Source: Deltaproteobacteria bacterium
Lineage (GTDB): Bacteria; Myxococcota_A; UBA796; SXON01
Direction of reading: 5' to 3'
Assembly (NCBI GenBank): GCA_947484175.1
Contig: CANKOI010000019.1
Span: forward strand, 1-52,692
Length of the DNA stretch: 52,692 nt
The position numbers and the translations under genes were made by a program. Under the pieces are notes generated by a model. It worked only from the letters and a program-made list of their open reading frames with translations. It was not told where the DNA came from and ran no database searches. Positions 1-8,671 of the stretch are shown piece by piece (position 1 is the first letter of the stretch; every line of letters begins with the position of its first letter).

Positions 1-164
1 ACACACGCCGCCTCTGCACCATCATCACCACCAACCTCGACTACGACGAGTGGTACGGCTTCTTGGGCCAGAAGCCCATGGTGCAGGCCCTGCTCGACCG
101 GATGCGCCATCGATGCCACACCATCCGCATTGATGGTGCCTCGCTTCGGCGCCCCACCGGCTGA
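1..164 (+). CDS. IS21-family IstB-like ATPase, C-terminal fragment
   Basis: The frame is open from the window edge and ends at a TGA at 162-164. The visible 53 residues carry the typical IstB C-terminus: TIITTNLDYDEW, then a helix ALLDRMRHRCHTIRIDG, and a short basic tail. IstB is the AAA+ helper that works with the IstA transposase in IS21 elements. Only the tail is inside the window, so it cannot be said whether the element is complete to the left. The next 67 bases (165-231), up to the kinase stop codon, hold no gene; the right end of the element should lie there, but I cannot point to a clear terminal inverted repeat. Confidence 0.85.
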   Translation, partial: TRRLCTIITTNLDYDEWYGFLGQKPMVQALLDRMRHRCHTIRIDGASLRRPTG

Positions 165-231
165 CCCTTCGCCCGCGAGCATCCCCACGCCAACGGCGCC
201 GCGTCCATCGTCGGCCGGCTCCCGGAGAGCG

Positions 232-2424
232 CTACCGACAAACGGTGGTCGTACCGCTCACGCTGCACGAGTACGTACCGCCCCCCCGCACCGTCGCCGG
301 CGTGGAAACCACACCGCCCTTGAGATGCATCTTGCAGGATCCGGACGTGGGCACGCCGGCCACCGATCCGGAACCGCCCGAGAGGCTCACCCGCTGCTGG
401 AATCCCCCCTCACAGGCGATCTCAATCTTGGTGGGAATCTGCTCACCGGTAAAGTTCACCGTGACGGTGCCCGTTGCCGACGCTCGCGGCGTCGGTGGCG
501 TTGAGGTGCCACCTCCCGCCCCGGAAGGCTTGACCCGCGGCTTGACAGCCGGGACCTTCGGAACGGCTTGCCCCTGCCCGGTGTCAGCCGCCGCCACCGG
601 AGACTTTGGCGGGGCAATGGGTGCGGTGGCAACGGTCGTGGGAGCCGGGGTACTGTCTGCCTGACTCATCTTCCACCACACGATTCCGCCCGCCAGCACG
701 GTAGCGAAACACACCATCGCCAGCGCCGCGAAAACTAGGGCAAAAACCCGCGTCGACTGCATCCGTGACTCGTCGGCGCTGCCCTGAGTAGGCACCGCAC
801 CGCCGGTCTGGAAGGGCGAGCCGCGCCCGGCGCCCCCGACTCCGATCTGCGCCGCCCCGCCCAGTCCGATGCCGCCGGCGCCGAAGGACGGCGCGGCGGG
901 AACGGGAAGGGGGGCGGTGCCCGGCGCCGGCGGCGTAAACGCCAACGGCGAACTAGGGCGGGCACCGCTCGAGGGCGCCTGGAACGCGGGCACACCGGAA
1001 CTCGGGGGGGGGGCCGCCTTGGGCCGGTCCGTGCGGGGGGCGGGGATCGCGAAGAAGGCCGTGGCGCTGGGGTCGGCGCTGGCCTCCTGTTCGTCTTCGT
1101 TCCGCAGCGGCACCATCTCAAGCATGCCCGACTCCCTGGGGCTACGCGTTCCCATGGGTGTACTCGCCGGCGGGCGCGCGGCAGGCGCGGACGGCCGCGC
1201 CCCGCGCACCCCGATCGGCAAGTCGTCATCCGGAGGAAGCGGCGCCGCGGGCCTGCTCGCCGCGACCGACCGGGGGGTGATTTTGGGGGGTGCGTGCATG
1301 CCCACGGGCGGGGGCTCCGGCGCTGGCAACGAAGGCGAGACGGCCGGCTTCACCGACCGCCGCACCGGAACAGGCGCGCGGGGAACCGGATCGCCGGGGT
1401 CTGCCAGTGTCTCGGCGAGGCGCTCTTCCATGGACTTACGTTTTTCGGTACTCATGCGGCCTCCTCGCGGGGCGTCGGGGTCTGGTGGGGGACCTATCGG
1501 ATGCAGGCTCCCGAAGTAGAAGGATACGAATTCTTTGATGTACGAGCCACGGTCGCGGTAGAGTTGCCTGCGAAGGTCGACCAGCAGGTCCTGCCCGTTG
1601 GGGTAACGATTGCGGGGGTTGGACTGTAACAACCGCGCAACGACCGGCCCCATTCCCGGCAGCTTGGATTCGAGCTCCCGGCACTCTTCGTCGAGGGCGC
1701 CTGCCTCGATGGCACGGAAGGTGGCGGCCACGGGGTCGGCTCCGGTGGTGGGCATTCGGTGCGCGGGGCGCCCCATGAGCAGTTCGTACAGGATGAGCCC
1801 CAGCGCGAAGAGGTCGGTCCGGTGATCGACCGCCTCGCCGCGAGCCTGCTCCGGCGCCATGTAGAACGGTGTTCCCCGCACCCGAGAAGCATCCTCGGCG
1901 ACGAAGTCGGTGTTCTCCACCCGCGCGAGGCCGAAGTCGAGAAGCTTCACGTCACCTTCCGACGTGAGCATGATGTTTTCAGGCTTCAGGTCGCGGTGAA
2001 CGAGACTGAGGCGTTCGCCGTTGTCGCCGGGCGTGGTGTAGGCTTGGTAGAGAGCGTCGGCCACTTCACAGCCGATCTCGATCGCCGCTTCGGTAAAGAC
2101 CTGCTCGCGAGCGCGGGCGCAGTCGTCGAGGATGGTGCGCAAGGTCACGCCGTGAACGTGCTCCATCACCACGGCGCGCTCGGCGGGGAGGTATTCGAAG
2201 ACCCTCACCACCGCCCGGTGCTTCACCTGATCGAGCAGCGCGAACTCCTGTTTGAGAAGGCGCTCCGACTCCATGTTCCGCGATTCCCGAAGCCTTTTGA
2301 TCGCGACGAGGCGGCGGCGGCCCGGAGCTCCATTTCGCCCCGGCACTTCGCCCACGGCGAGCGACACGTCGCCAAACTGGCCTTTGCCAAGCTCGGCGAG
2401 CACCTCGTAGCGGTGGATGTTCAC
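232..2424 (-). CDS. Membrane-anchored Ser/Thr protein kinase
   Basis: Eukaryote-like (Hanks-type) kinase of about 730 residues. The N-terminal catalytic domain shows the glycine loop GKGQFG (about residue 11), VAIKRL with the ATP-binding Lys, HRDLKPEN (about 139), DFGLAR (about 162) and APEQARG (about 187), so it looks active. A long Pro/Ala-rich linker follows, then one membrane helix (about 550-575) and an extracytoplasmic tail with four cysteines. The frame is open further upstream, but homology begins at VNIHRYEVL; I chose GTG at 2424, which starts after the stop of the upstream vWA gene. It is the last gene of a minus-strand set (membrane FHA-like protein, vWA lipoprotein, kinase). Likely substrates include the FHA proteins nearby (inference). 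Confidence 0.9.
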   Translation of the reverse strand: MNIHRYEVLAELGKGQFGDVSLAVGEVPGRNGAPGRRRLVAIKRLRESRNMESERLLKQEFALLDQVKHRAVVRVFEYLPAERAVVMEHVHGVTLRTILDDCARAREQVFTEAAIEIGCEVADALYQAYTTPGDNGERLSLVHRDLKPENIMLTSEGDVKLLDFGLARVENTDFVAEDASRVRGTPFYMAPEQARGEAVDHRTDLFALGLILYELLMGRPAHRMPTTGADPVAATFRAIEAGALDEECRELESKLPGMGPVVARLLQSNPRNRYPNGQDLLVDLRRQLYRDRGSYIKEFVSFYFGSLHPIGPPPDPDAPRGGRMSTEKRKSMEERLAETLADPGDPVPRAPVPVRRSVKPAVSPSLPAPEPPPVGMHAPPKITPRSVAASRPAAPLPPDDDLPIGVRGARPSAPAARPPASTPMGTRSPRESGMLEMVPLRNEDEQEASADPSATAFFAIPAPRTDRPKAAPPPSSGVPAFQAPSSGARPSSPLAFTPPAPGTAPLPVPAAPSFGAGGIGLGGAAQIGVGGAGRGSPFQTGGAVPTQGSADESRMQSTRVFALVFAALAMVCFATVLAGGIVWWKMSQADSTPAPTTVATAPIAPPKSPVAAADTGQGQAVPKVPAVKPRVKPSGAGGGTSTPPTPRASATGTVTVNFTGEQIPTKIEIACEGGFQQRVSLSGGSGSVAGVPTSGSCKMHLKGGVVSTPATVRGGGTYSCSVSGTTTVCR
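1004..1013. repeat. Ten-G homopolymer inside the kinase gene
   Basis: A run of ten G on the plus strand encodes prolines in the kinase's Pro-rich linker on the minus strand. Slippage here would remove the membrane helix and extracytoplasmic tail while leaving the catalytic domain intact. It may equally be stable, or a place where sequencing errs. Confidence 0.8.
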
Positions 2425-2465
2425 GCGCCGATCGTACTGCGTGAGCGTCGCCCGCGCATGGATCC

Positions 2466-3902
2466 TCAGCGTCGCCGGGCGGAGACGAGCCCGAAGATCG
2501 CTCGTCGCACGTTGAACAAGGCGGCGGGCACGTAATTCCAGGCCACCAGCACCGAGAGGATCGACATCAGCACCACCAGCGACGCCCGGAACGGCGCCGC
2601 CTGGGGCCACCCTTGTTCGTCCAACTCGCCGGGAGGGCCGTCGAGCCATGCGTTCGGGTACACCGCCACGGTGGTTTCTACCTGGTACGGTGAGCTCATG
2701 CGGATCGTCGTGTTGAACCCGCGACGGAGGTAGAAGGGGTCCACCTTGTAGCGCACCTGGAACCACATGTGCCGCTTCTGCGCCGCCGCGATGAAGGCCT
2801 CGGCGAGTCCTTCCGGCGTGTTCTTCACAAAGCTGTCGCCCCCTCCCACGCGGGCGATCCAGGCCAGCGCGGCGTTGTCGACGCCGAGGTTCTCCACGCC
2901 CCCGTCGATCCGCTCGGCCGCCCAGCGTCGGCAGAGCTGCGCCGGGCTTACGCTGTTCTGGTCGGGCACCTTGAAGGTCTTGAACGCCGGCCGACCTAAA
3001 CCCACCGTGAACACGTCGGGCTGGTAGCCGCCGACTCCACGGCCCAGCCGCACCTTGGTGAGGTCGTCAAGCAGGGATTGGAGACGCGGCGCGTTGTCGG
3101 CGCAGGTGTCGGCCGGACTCTCGTTGTTAAAACCGTCGGTAAGGGCGATGATCGTCGGGCTCAGCCCGCGCGTCTGGACTGCCCGGCGCACCTCGGGCTG
3201 CTCGGCGAGGCCGTTGCTGCCGTACCGAACGGCCTGGTAGAGATAAGTGTAGCCCGAGCCCACTTGGAGCTCGTCGCGGATCAGGCGTTCGTACTCCTTT
3301 GCTTCCTCCACCACCCACTTTCCCCCGAGGGGAGCGGGGAGCCCACCGCGAAACACGAGCGGAGCCACCGCGCTCCCGCTCGTGCCCCCGCTGTAGAAGG
3401 ACTTCACGACGTCGGCCCGCAGCAGCGCGCGCCGAAGCTTGTCCATCCGCGTGAGCCCGTTCGCCGGGTTGTCGATGATGGCCATGGAGCCACTGCCGTC
3501 GATCAGGAGCACGTAGAGGCTGCCGATCGCCACTTCCTGGTGGGGGATGACCTGCACCCGGTCGTCGCCGTTGGTGGTGGGGTTGCTCTTGTCGTGCAGA
3601 ACGGTGAACGACTCCGGCCGGAAGGTCATCGGCGTCGGGTTCTGGTCCACAAGCAGCTGAAAGCTGAGCTGGACGGTGCCGGTGGCACGGTCGATGAACG
3701 GTAGGCAGTCCTTCCGCTCCGCATCGACGATGCTTTCGGCCTTGGCGCAGTCCTCTTCGGAGGTGAATACCCGCAACGCGTAGTTGGTCTGCCCCTTGAT
3801 CTCGGGCCGACCCAACCGCAGGGTGGTACCGCTGATCGAGGTTGTGTCGTCGCCGGCGCACGCGCCGAGGAGCGCGGCCAGAACCAGCGCCCGCCTGCGC
3901 AT
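2466..3902 (-). CDS. Exported von Willebrand factor A (vWA) domain lipoprotein
   Basis: 478 residues. The N-terminus is a lipoprotein signal (basic start, hydrophobic stretch, lipobox LGAC with Cys at 15). A vWA domain begins near residue 133 with the metal-binding MIDAS motif DGSGSM and later ALTDGFN. Near the C-terminus is a hydrophobic helix (about 440-465) followed by basic residues, so the protein may be tethered at both ends or the helix may anchor it in the inner membrane. vWA domains bind protein partners through a metal ion. The ATG shares one base with the stop of the upstream gene (TGATG), which implies translational coupling. The kinase lies 41 bases downstream. The partner is unknown. 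Confidence 0.85.
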   Translation of the reverse strand: MRRRALVLAALLGACAGDDTTSISGTTLRLGRPEIKGQTNYALRVFTSEEDCAKAESIVDAERKDCLPFIDRATGTVQLSFQLLVDQNPTPMTFRPESFTVLHDKSNPTTNGDDRVQVIPHQEVAIGSLYVLLIDGSGSMAIIDNPANGLTRMDKLRRALLRADVVKSFYSGGTSGSAVAPLVFRGGLPAPLGGKWVVEEAKEYERLIRDELQVGSGYTYLYQAVRYGSNGLAEQPEVRRAVQTRGLSPTIIALTDGFNNESPADTCADNAPRLQSLLDDLTKVRLGRGVGGYQPDVFTVGLGRPAFKTFKVPDQNSVSPAQLCRRWAAERIDGGVENLGVDNAALAWIARVGGGDSFVKNTPEGLAEAFIAAAQKRHMWFQVRYKVDPFYLRRGFNTTIRMSSPYQVETTVAVYPNAWLDGPPGELDEQGWPQAAPFRASLVVLMSILSVLVAWNYVPAALFNVRRAIFGLVSARRR

Positions 3903-4894
3903 CAGCGCTCCTCCCGGGGGAGCATCAGGAACTCCACGACCGTCTTGCTTCCGGCCTTCCCCATCACGATCCGGTCTCCGCTGGCGAGGCGCGTGTCGAG
4001 CGGAGCAGGCCGCCGTTTGTCGTAGCTCAGGTCGACCCGCTCCAAGAAACGCTGGACGCTGGTCGGCTCCAGCGTGAGCCCGCGCGCCCGGAACTCACCT
4101 CGCCGGTTGAGCAGCACACTCACGTGCAGCTCCAGAACCCCCTCCTCCGCCGGCAGGAACAGGTCGAGGCCGCGCGGAAAGTGGCCCACGAAGCGTTCGC
4201 GTGGCGTGCCGTCGGGCGCGTTGATCGGGATGCGCCGGGCATGGCGCGTGACCGTGAGCACGCGCAACCAGCCCGCGTACAGCTCGTCTGGCACACCCCA
4301 GGTGAACAACCCGTAGGCGAACCCGAAGCTCGTGGCGCCGAGCGCCGACGCGAGGAAGAGATCCGTGCCGAGGTTGTAGGGCTTGTACCCCAGCACGTAC
4401 CACACCAGCCCGCCCACGAAGCCCGCTACCACCCCGCCGACGAGGTGCGAGAGCCCACCCTTGAACCGCCGAACCATCATCGGGCCCACTCCCGCGCCGA
4501 AACCCGCGGAAAGCCACCCCAAAAGCCGAAAGCGCAGGCTCACCAGCGACGGGTCGGACAGCTCCTCTCCGAGGACGGCGGGCCCGAGCAGAGCGGACCA
4601 GGCAGCGTAGAACAGCAGCGCGAACAGGGTGGAGGAGCCGACCCCCATCAGGGTGAACAACGCGCGGCGCCACATCGGCCAACGCCGAAGCGCCCCCTCC
4701 GCCAGCATACTCCCGCCCCCCGCTGCCGCAGCCAGAGTACCGAGGAAGATGGGCCCATCCCAAGAGGCGGACCAGGGCGGCCCGCTCCATGTGAGCGCCA
4801 GCACCACCCACCATGCGATCGCGCAGAGCGCCGCACACACCACGGCCACCGAGGTGTGTCGCATCGGCGTGAAGGGGATGAGGAAGATGTTCAC
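3902..4894 (-). CDS. Polytopic membrane protein with degenerate C-terminal FHA-like domain
   Basis: 330 residues starting with GTG at 4894, preceded by a GGGAGG ribosome site. The first about 220 residues form several hydrophobic helices. The last about 110 residues read like a weakened FHA fold: beta-rich, with ELHVSV where FHA proteins have S-x-x-H, and a GDRIVMG turn near the end, but without a clear GR or NGT motif. It is first in the operon with the vWA lipoprotein and kinase, and divergent from another FHA membrane protein. I infer a membrane signalling component. The FHA assignment is tentative; the membrane assignment is firm. An alternative start is the ATG at codon 11. Confidence 0.75.
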   Translation of the reverse strand: MNIFLIPFTPMRHTSVAVVCAALCAIAWWVVLALTWSGPPWSASWDGPIFLGTLAAAAGGGSMLAEGALRRWPMWRRALFTLMGVGSSTLFALLFYAAWSALLGPAVLGEELSDPSLVSLRFRLLGWLSAGFGAGVGPMMVRRFKGGLSHLVGGVVAGFVGGLVWYVLGYKPYNLGTDLFLASALGATSFGFAYGLFTWGVPDELYAGWLRVLTVTRHARRIPINAPDGTPRERFVGHFPRGLDLFLPAEEGVLELHVSVLLNRRGEFRARGLTLEPTSVQRFLERVDLSYDKRRPAPLDTRLASGDRIVMGKAGSKTVVEFLMLPREER

Positions 4895-4972
4895 GGCCTC
4901 CCGCCTATCCGAAAATGGCGGGCGACACCGGCCGAGGCCTTACCCCCCTGTTTCTAGTTAGGCTGCACAGGC
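4895..4972. promoter_or_regulatory. Divergent promoter region between two FHA-containing operons
   Basis: These 78 bases separate the two divergent start codons and must hold both promoters or overlap them. On the plus strand TAGTTA (4955-4960) lies 12 bases before the ATG; on the minus strand GGATAGG lies about 12 bases before the GTG. Both resemble -10 elements that would give very short leaders. No clear -35 elements are seen. Confidence 0.35.
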
Positions 4973-6601
4973 ATGGCGCTCCGCGACGAAACCGGCCTCT
5001 ACCTCTCGCTGTCGCCCGAGTTCGGCGGCACCCGCTTCGGCCCCTTCGAAGGCCTCGAAGTGCGGTTGGGCACCGAAGGAGAACGTTGCCACATCGTACT
5101 CCCCGAGGCGTTCGGAGTTTCGCGCGAACACTGCAAGGTCATGCGGCAGGGTGACGGCGGGCTGATCCTCGCCGCAAGCGAGCGCACGGCCGCGGTCTTT
5201 GTCTGGAAGGGAGATGCGCGGCGCGCCACCCAGATTCAGGCCCCAACCTCCGTCCGTTCGGGGGACAGCTTTTCGCTCGTCTCACCCGATGGCGCTCGGT
5301 TCACGATCGAGGTGGCCCAGCTCCCTCCGGAGGTGCTGGCGAAGCGCAACCCCAAACGGCGCAGCAACCTGACCGCCGAGAAGTTTGCGCAAGAAGGATG
5401 GCGTCTGTTCCTCGCCCGCATCTGGACGCTGGGACCCTTCGCCCTCGTCGCTCGTGGCTGGTACATGATCACCAGCGGCGCGATCTTCCAGCCACGGGTC
5501 ATCATCCCGTTAGGGATCGCCTGCGTGGGATACCTCGGGGCGGCGGGGAGCTCGTGCGCGGCGTTCAAGTTCAGAGCAGACGCCGTGAAGGTCGAAGAGT
5601 CTCTCGGGGAGTGTGAGCAGAGAGCGGGGCTGGGGATGAGCGGTGGAGGCGGTCTGGCCAGCAAGGGACCGCGGGACCTCGTGGCCATGATCGTGGGCAG
5701 CACCTACCTCGCTGCGGCGCTCCAGAATCAGGACGAGCTGCAGCAGCAGGTGGAAAAGGAGTTGTCAGGGGTGTTCGCCAGCCGTCAACAGTACAGCTGG
5801 CTCTTCGACGAATCCGGCGACGCCGCGGGCGAGTGGGTGCGGTGGCGCGAAAGTGTGCAAAAGTCCGAAGACTTCGACCCGGTCACCCAAGCGCTGCTCC
5901 CCTTCGCGAGCGCCCTTCCCAAGCGGACGCGCGAAGAATGGAACGTTCAACTCGACGTCCGTAACCGTCGTACCTGCATGCGCGGTCCCGCCCGACTCAC
6001 CTACCGCCAAGCCCGCAGCTTCGGCCTCGGCAGCGTTCAGCTCGACGGCTACCGCGGCGACGACACGGTGGGTTTTGTGGACGACGAAGCGGGCCGCTTC
6101 GAGCTGCTGAAGCTCACGGCTTTGGGTGCGAACGAAGGCCTGCCCGACCCCGCCCCCGTCGTGGAAGAGGCCCAGCTCGCATCAGGGCGCGAGTTCTGCC
6201 TCTACGGCGCCGGCGACGACGACCGCACCGGCGCTGCGAAGGTGCTCAACGCCTTGGAGCGCCACCTCGGCATCAAAGCGGCGGCCGTGCCGGAAACCAG
6301 CCAGAACGAAGCCGGCATCGCCCGCATCGTGAAGTTCTACGCGGCCGACGTTCCCGGAAACGTGTACGAGAACAACGCCAACCCCCGCCTCGATTTCCGA
6401 AACGGAATGGCTGCGCCGCTGAAGGAGGAAGAGTCTAAGGACTCGATCGTGTCGCGCACCGCCGAGGTGATCGCCCGGTCGGTGGCCCTTCCCTGCATTG
6501 CAGCACTGGAAAACCCGGACACCGTGGAGCCGCTCTTCGGCCGCAAGGTCGACCCCGTGACTTGCCTCGTGCTGGAGTACAAACTGCGGAACAAGAAATA
6601 G
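4973..6601 (+). CDS. Membrane protein with N-terminal FHA-like domain
   Basis: 542 residues. The first about 115 residues look like an FHA domain: a beta-rich stretch with VSREH (about 47-51, the S-x-x-H loop) and SGDSF before the last strands. One or two hydrophobic helices follow (about 148-170 and 176-196). The remaining about 340 residues are presumably extracytoplasmic, contain scattered cysteines (for example CEQ, RRTCMRG, LPCIAA, VTCLV) and match no family I recognise. The orientation suggests a cytoplasmic phosphothreonine reader coupled to a periplasmic domain. It is divergent from the kinase operon, which makes it a natural partner (inference). It is followed after 33 bases by helD. 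Confidence 0.75.
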   Translation: MALRDETGLYLSLSPEFGGTRFGPFEGLEVRLGTEGERCHIVLPEAFGVSREHCKVMRQGDGGLILAASERTAAVFVWKGDARRATQIQAPTSVRSGDSFSLVSPDGARFTIEVAQLPPEVLAKRNPKRRSNLTAEKFAQEGWRLFLARIWTLGPFALVARGWYMITSGAIFQPRVIIPLGIACVGYLGAAGSSCAAFKFRADAVKVEESLGECEQRAGLGMSGGGGLASKGPRDLVAMIVGSTYLAAALQNQDELQQQVEKELSGVFASRQQYSWLFDESGDAAGEWVRWRESVQKSEDFDPVTQALLPFASALPKRTREEWNVQLDVRNRRTCMRGPARLTYRQARSFGLGSVQLDGYRGDDTVGFVDDEAGRFELLKLTALGANEGLPDPAPVVEEAQLASGREFCLYGAGDDDRTGAAKVLNALERHLGIKAAAVPETSQNEAGIARIVKFYAADVPGNVYENNANPRLDFRNGMAAPLKEEESKDSIVSRTAEVIARSVALPCIAALENPDTVEPLFGRKVDPVTCLVLEYKLRNKK

Positions 6602-6634
6602 GGGCGGCGCGCGGCGACCGGTTAGCGCGCTTGG

Positions 6635-8671
6635 ATGTCCAATCCACCCCCCCCGGTCGTGGCGGAGGAGCTCCGGCTGCTCGAAGAGGCGCAGGAGCGC
6701 CTCGGCCGGGCCGCGGGCCGCACCTACGCCTCCGAAGACGAGATCATCGCCGAACTGCAACACATCCAGGAGATGATCCGCGGCGGAAAGAGCGACGATA
6801 AGAGCGCCTTCGAACAGCAGTACGAACATCTCGTGCGACTGCTGGAACAGCTGCGGCGCGGGCGCCCCACGGAGCGGCCCGACCCTGCGAACCCCTACTT
6901 CGCCCACATGCGGCTCCACACCGAGGGCCGCACCTTCGATGTACTTCTGGGGAAGGCGACCTGCTTGGAAGACGGCCTCCGCATCGTGGACTGGCGCCAC
7001 GCGCCGATCTCACGCATCTATTATCGCTACGCTGAAGGCGATGAATATCACGAAGACCTTGGCGTGCGCACGGTGGAGGGAGTGGTGCGGACGCGCCGCT
7101 CGGTGTCCATCCGGGGGGGCGAGCTGGAGCGAGTGGCCACGCCCCAGGGCACCTTCGCGCTCGAGGGCGGAACGTGGACCGGCGTGGCCGCGGCGGCCCC
7201 GCGGCTGGCGGCGAGGCCCGAGCGGCGCGCCAACACGATGGGGGCGTTCAGCACAGGCAAGGCGCTCCGCCGCGACAAACACCTGCCCGACATCGCCGCC
7301 CTCATCGATCCGGAGCAGTTCGAGCTCATCAGTCGTGCCGACAGTGGGCCGGTGATCATTCGCGGGGGGGCCGGCTCGGGCAAAACCACGGTGGCCCTGC
7401 ATCGCATCGCTTGGCTCGCCTATCAGGCGCCGCATCGGTTCCCCGTCCACAAGATTCTGGTGGTGGTGTGGGGGCGAGCGCTGCGCGACTATGTATCAAA
7501 AGTATTGCCCAACCTCGGCGTGGCGGGTGTCGGGGTGACCACCTGGGACGAGCTCGCGCGCGGCCTCGTACGACGGCATTTTCCGTGGCTCCCGGGGCAC
7601 CAGAACGCCAACACACCGAGCACCGTCTCGCGAGTCAAGCTCCACCCGGAGCTGCCCAACCTGCTGGCCGAGTTGGTGGCGGGCCGAGCGGCGCCGCCCA
7701 CCGCCAACAGCGCAGCCGAGGATTGGAAACACCTCGTCGGTGACAGCGCACTGCTCGGTCGGCTCACCGGCGTGTCGGCCGACGACGTGCGCGCCACCGT
7801 GCTGTGGGCCCGCTCCCAGCAGGCCCAGCTCGCCGCCCGCGCCGACGGGGACCGCGAGGCCGAGACCTGGCTCGACGAAGAAGACGACGCGCTGCTGTTG
7901 CGCGCGTGGCAGCTGCGCGTAGGAGCGTTCAAGGCCAAGGGGGGCGGCACCCTGCGCTTCGCCCACATCGCCGTGGACGAGGTGCAGGACTTCTCGCCGA
8001 TGGAAATCTCGGTGCTCATCGGGATGTGCGACAAGAATCAATGTGTCACGCTCGCGGGCGATACCCAGCAACACATCCTCGAGAAGGGCGGCAGCCTGAA
8101 GTGGCACGATCTGCTCGGCGGGCTGGGTATTGTGAGCACCGAGCTGAGCACACTACGCATCTCCTACCGCTCCACGCAGCCCATCGCCGCATTTTCGCGC
8201 GCTGTGCTCGGGCCGCTCGCAGAAGACAACGAAGCCCCCGCGACGATGCGGGACGGCCCGCCCGTTGAAGTCCTCACCTTTGCCGAGCACGGAGCCTGCG
8301 TCGACGCGCTGGGGCTCACGCTCCGCGCGCTGATGCGCGCGGAGCCCGACGCCGCCGTGGCGCTCATCGCTCTCGATGAAGCCACCGCCCGCCTCTACTA
8401 CGACGGCCTCGACCGCATGGAGGTACCGGGGCTTCGCCTCGTCGAGGAGCAGTCCTTCGCGTTCGCCCCCGGAATCGACTGCGTGGATGTGGCCCAGGTG
8501 AAGGGCCTCGAGTTTGACTACGTCGTGGTGCTCAACGCGAGCGAAGGGGTGTGGACCGGACGGCCCCACCATCGGCGGCTCCTGCACGTGGCGGCCACCC
8601 GCGCCGTCCACCAGTTGTGGATCACCTGCGTGGGCGACCCGGCGCTGCCGGTGGTCGAGGCGCTCGGCTAG
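6635..8671 (+). CDS. helD: HelD-like superfamily 1 helicase / RNA polymerase recycling factor
   Basis: 678 residues. The N-terminus is a charged helical stretch (about 8-80, coiled-coil-like), followed by the HelD hallmark YFAHMRL and VDWRHAPISRIYY. Walker A GGAGSGKT is near 247, Walker B VDEVQDFSP near 447, the late SF1 motif QVKGLEFDYVVV near 620, and LLHVAATRA near the end. HelD proteins use ATP to clear stalled or inactive RNA polymerase from DNA, with the coiled coil inserted into the enzyme's channels. The protein is about 100 residues shorter than the Bacillus subtilis enzyme. Its stop codon lies inside the CTAG shared with the convergent sulfotransferase gene. A UvrD-like repair helicase is the alternative, but the N-terminal motif favours HelD. 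Confidence 0.88.
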   Translation: MSNPPPPVVAEELRLLEEAQERLGRAAGRTYASEDEIIAELQHIQEMIRGGKSDDKSAFEQQYEHLVRLLEQLRRGRPTERPDPANPYFAHMRLHTEGRTFDVLLGKATCLEDGLRIVDWRHAPISRIYYRYAEGDEYHEDLGVRTVEGVVRTRRSVSIRGGELERVATPQGTFALEGGTWTGVAAAAPRLAARPERRANTMGAFSTGKALRRDKHLPDIAALIDPEQFELISRADSGPVIIRGGAGSGKTTVALHRIAWLAYQAPHRFPVHKILVVVWGRALRDYVSKVLPNLGVAGVGVTTWDELARGLVRRHFPWLPGHQNANTPSTVSRVKLHPELPNLLAELVAGRAAPPTANSAAEDWKHLVGDSALLGRLTGVSADDVRATVLWARSQQAQLAARADGDREAETWLDEEDDALLLRAWQLRVGAFKAKGGGTLRFAHIAVDEVQDFSPMEISVLIGMCDKNQCVTLAGDTQQHILEKGGSLKWHDLLGGLGIVSTELSTLRISYRSTQPIAAFSRAVLGPLAEDNEAPATMRDGPPVEVLTFAEHGACVDALGLTLRALMRAEPDAAVALIALDEATARLYYDGLDRMEVPGLRLVEEQSFAFAPGIDCVDVAQVKGLEFDYVVVLNASEGVWTGRPHHRRLLHVAATRAVHQLWITCVGDPALPVVEALG

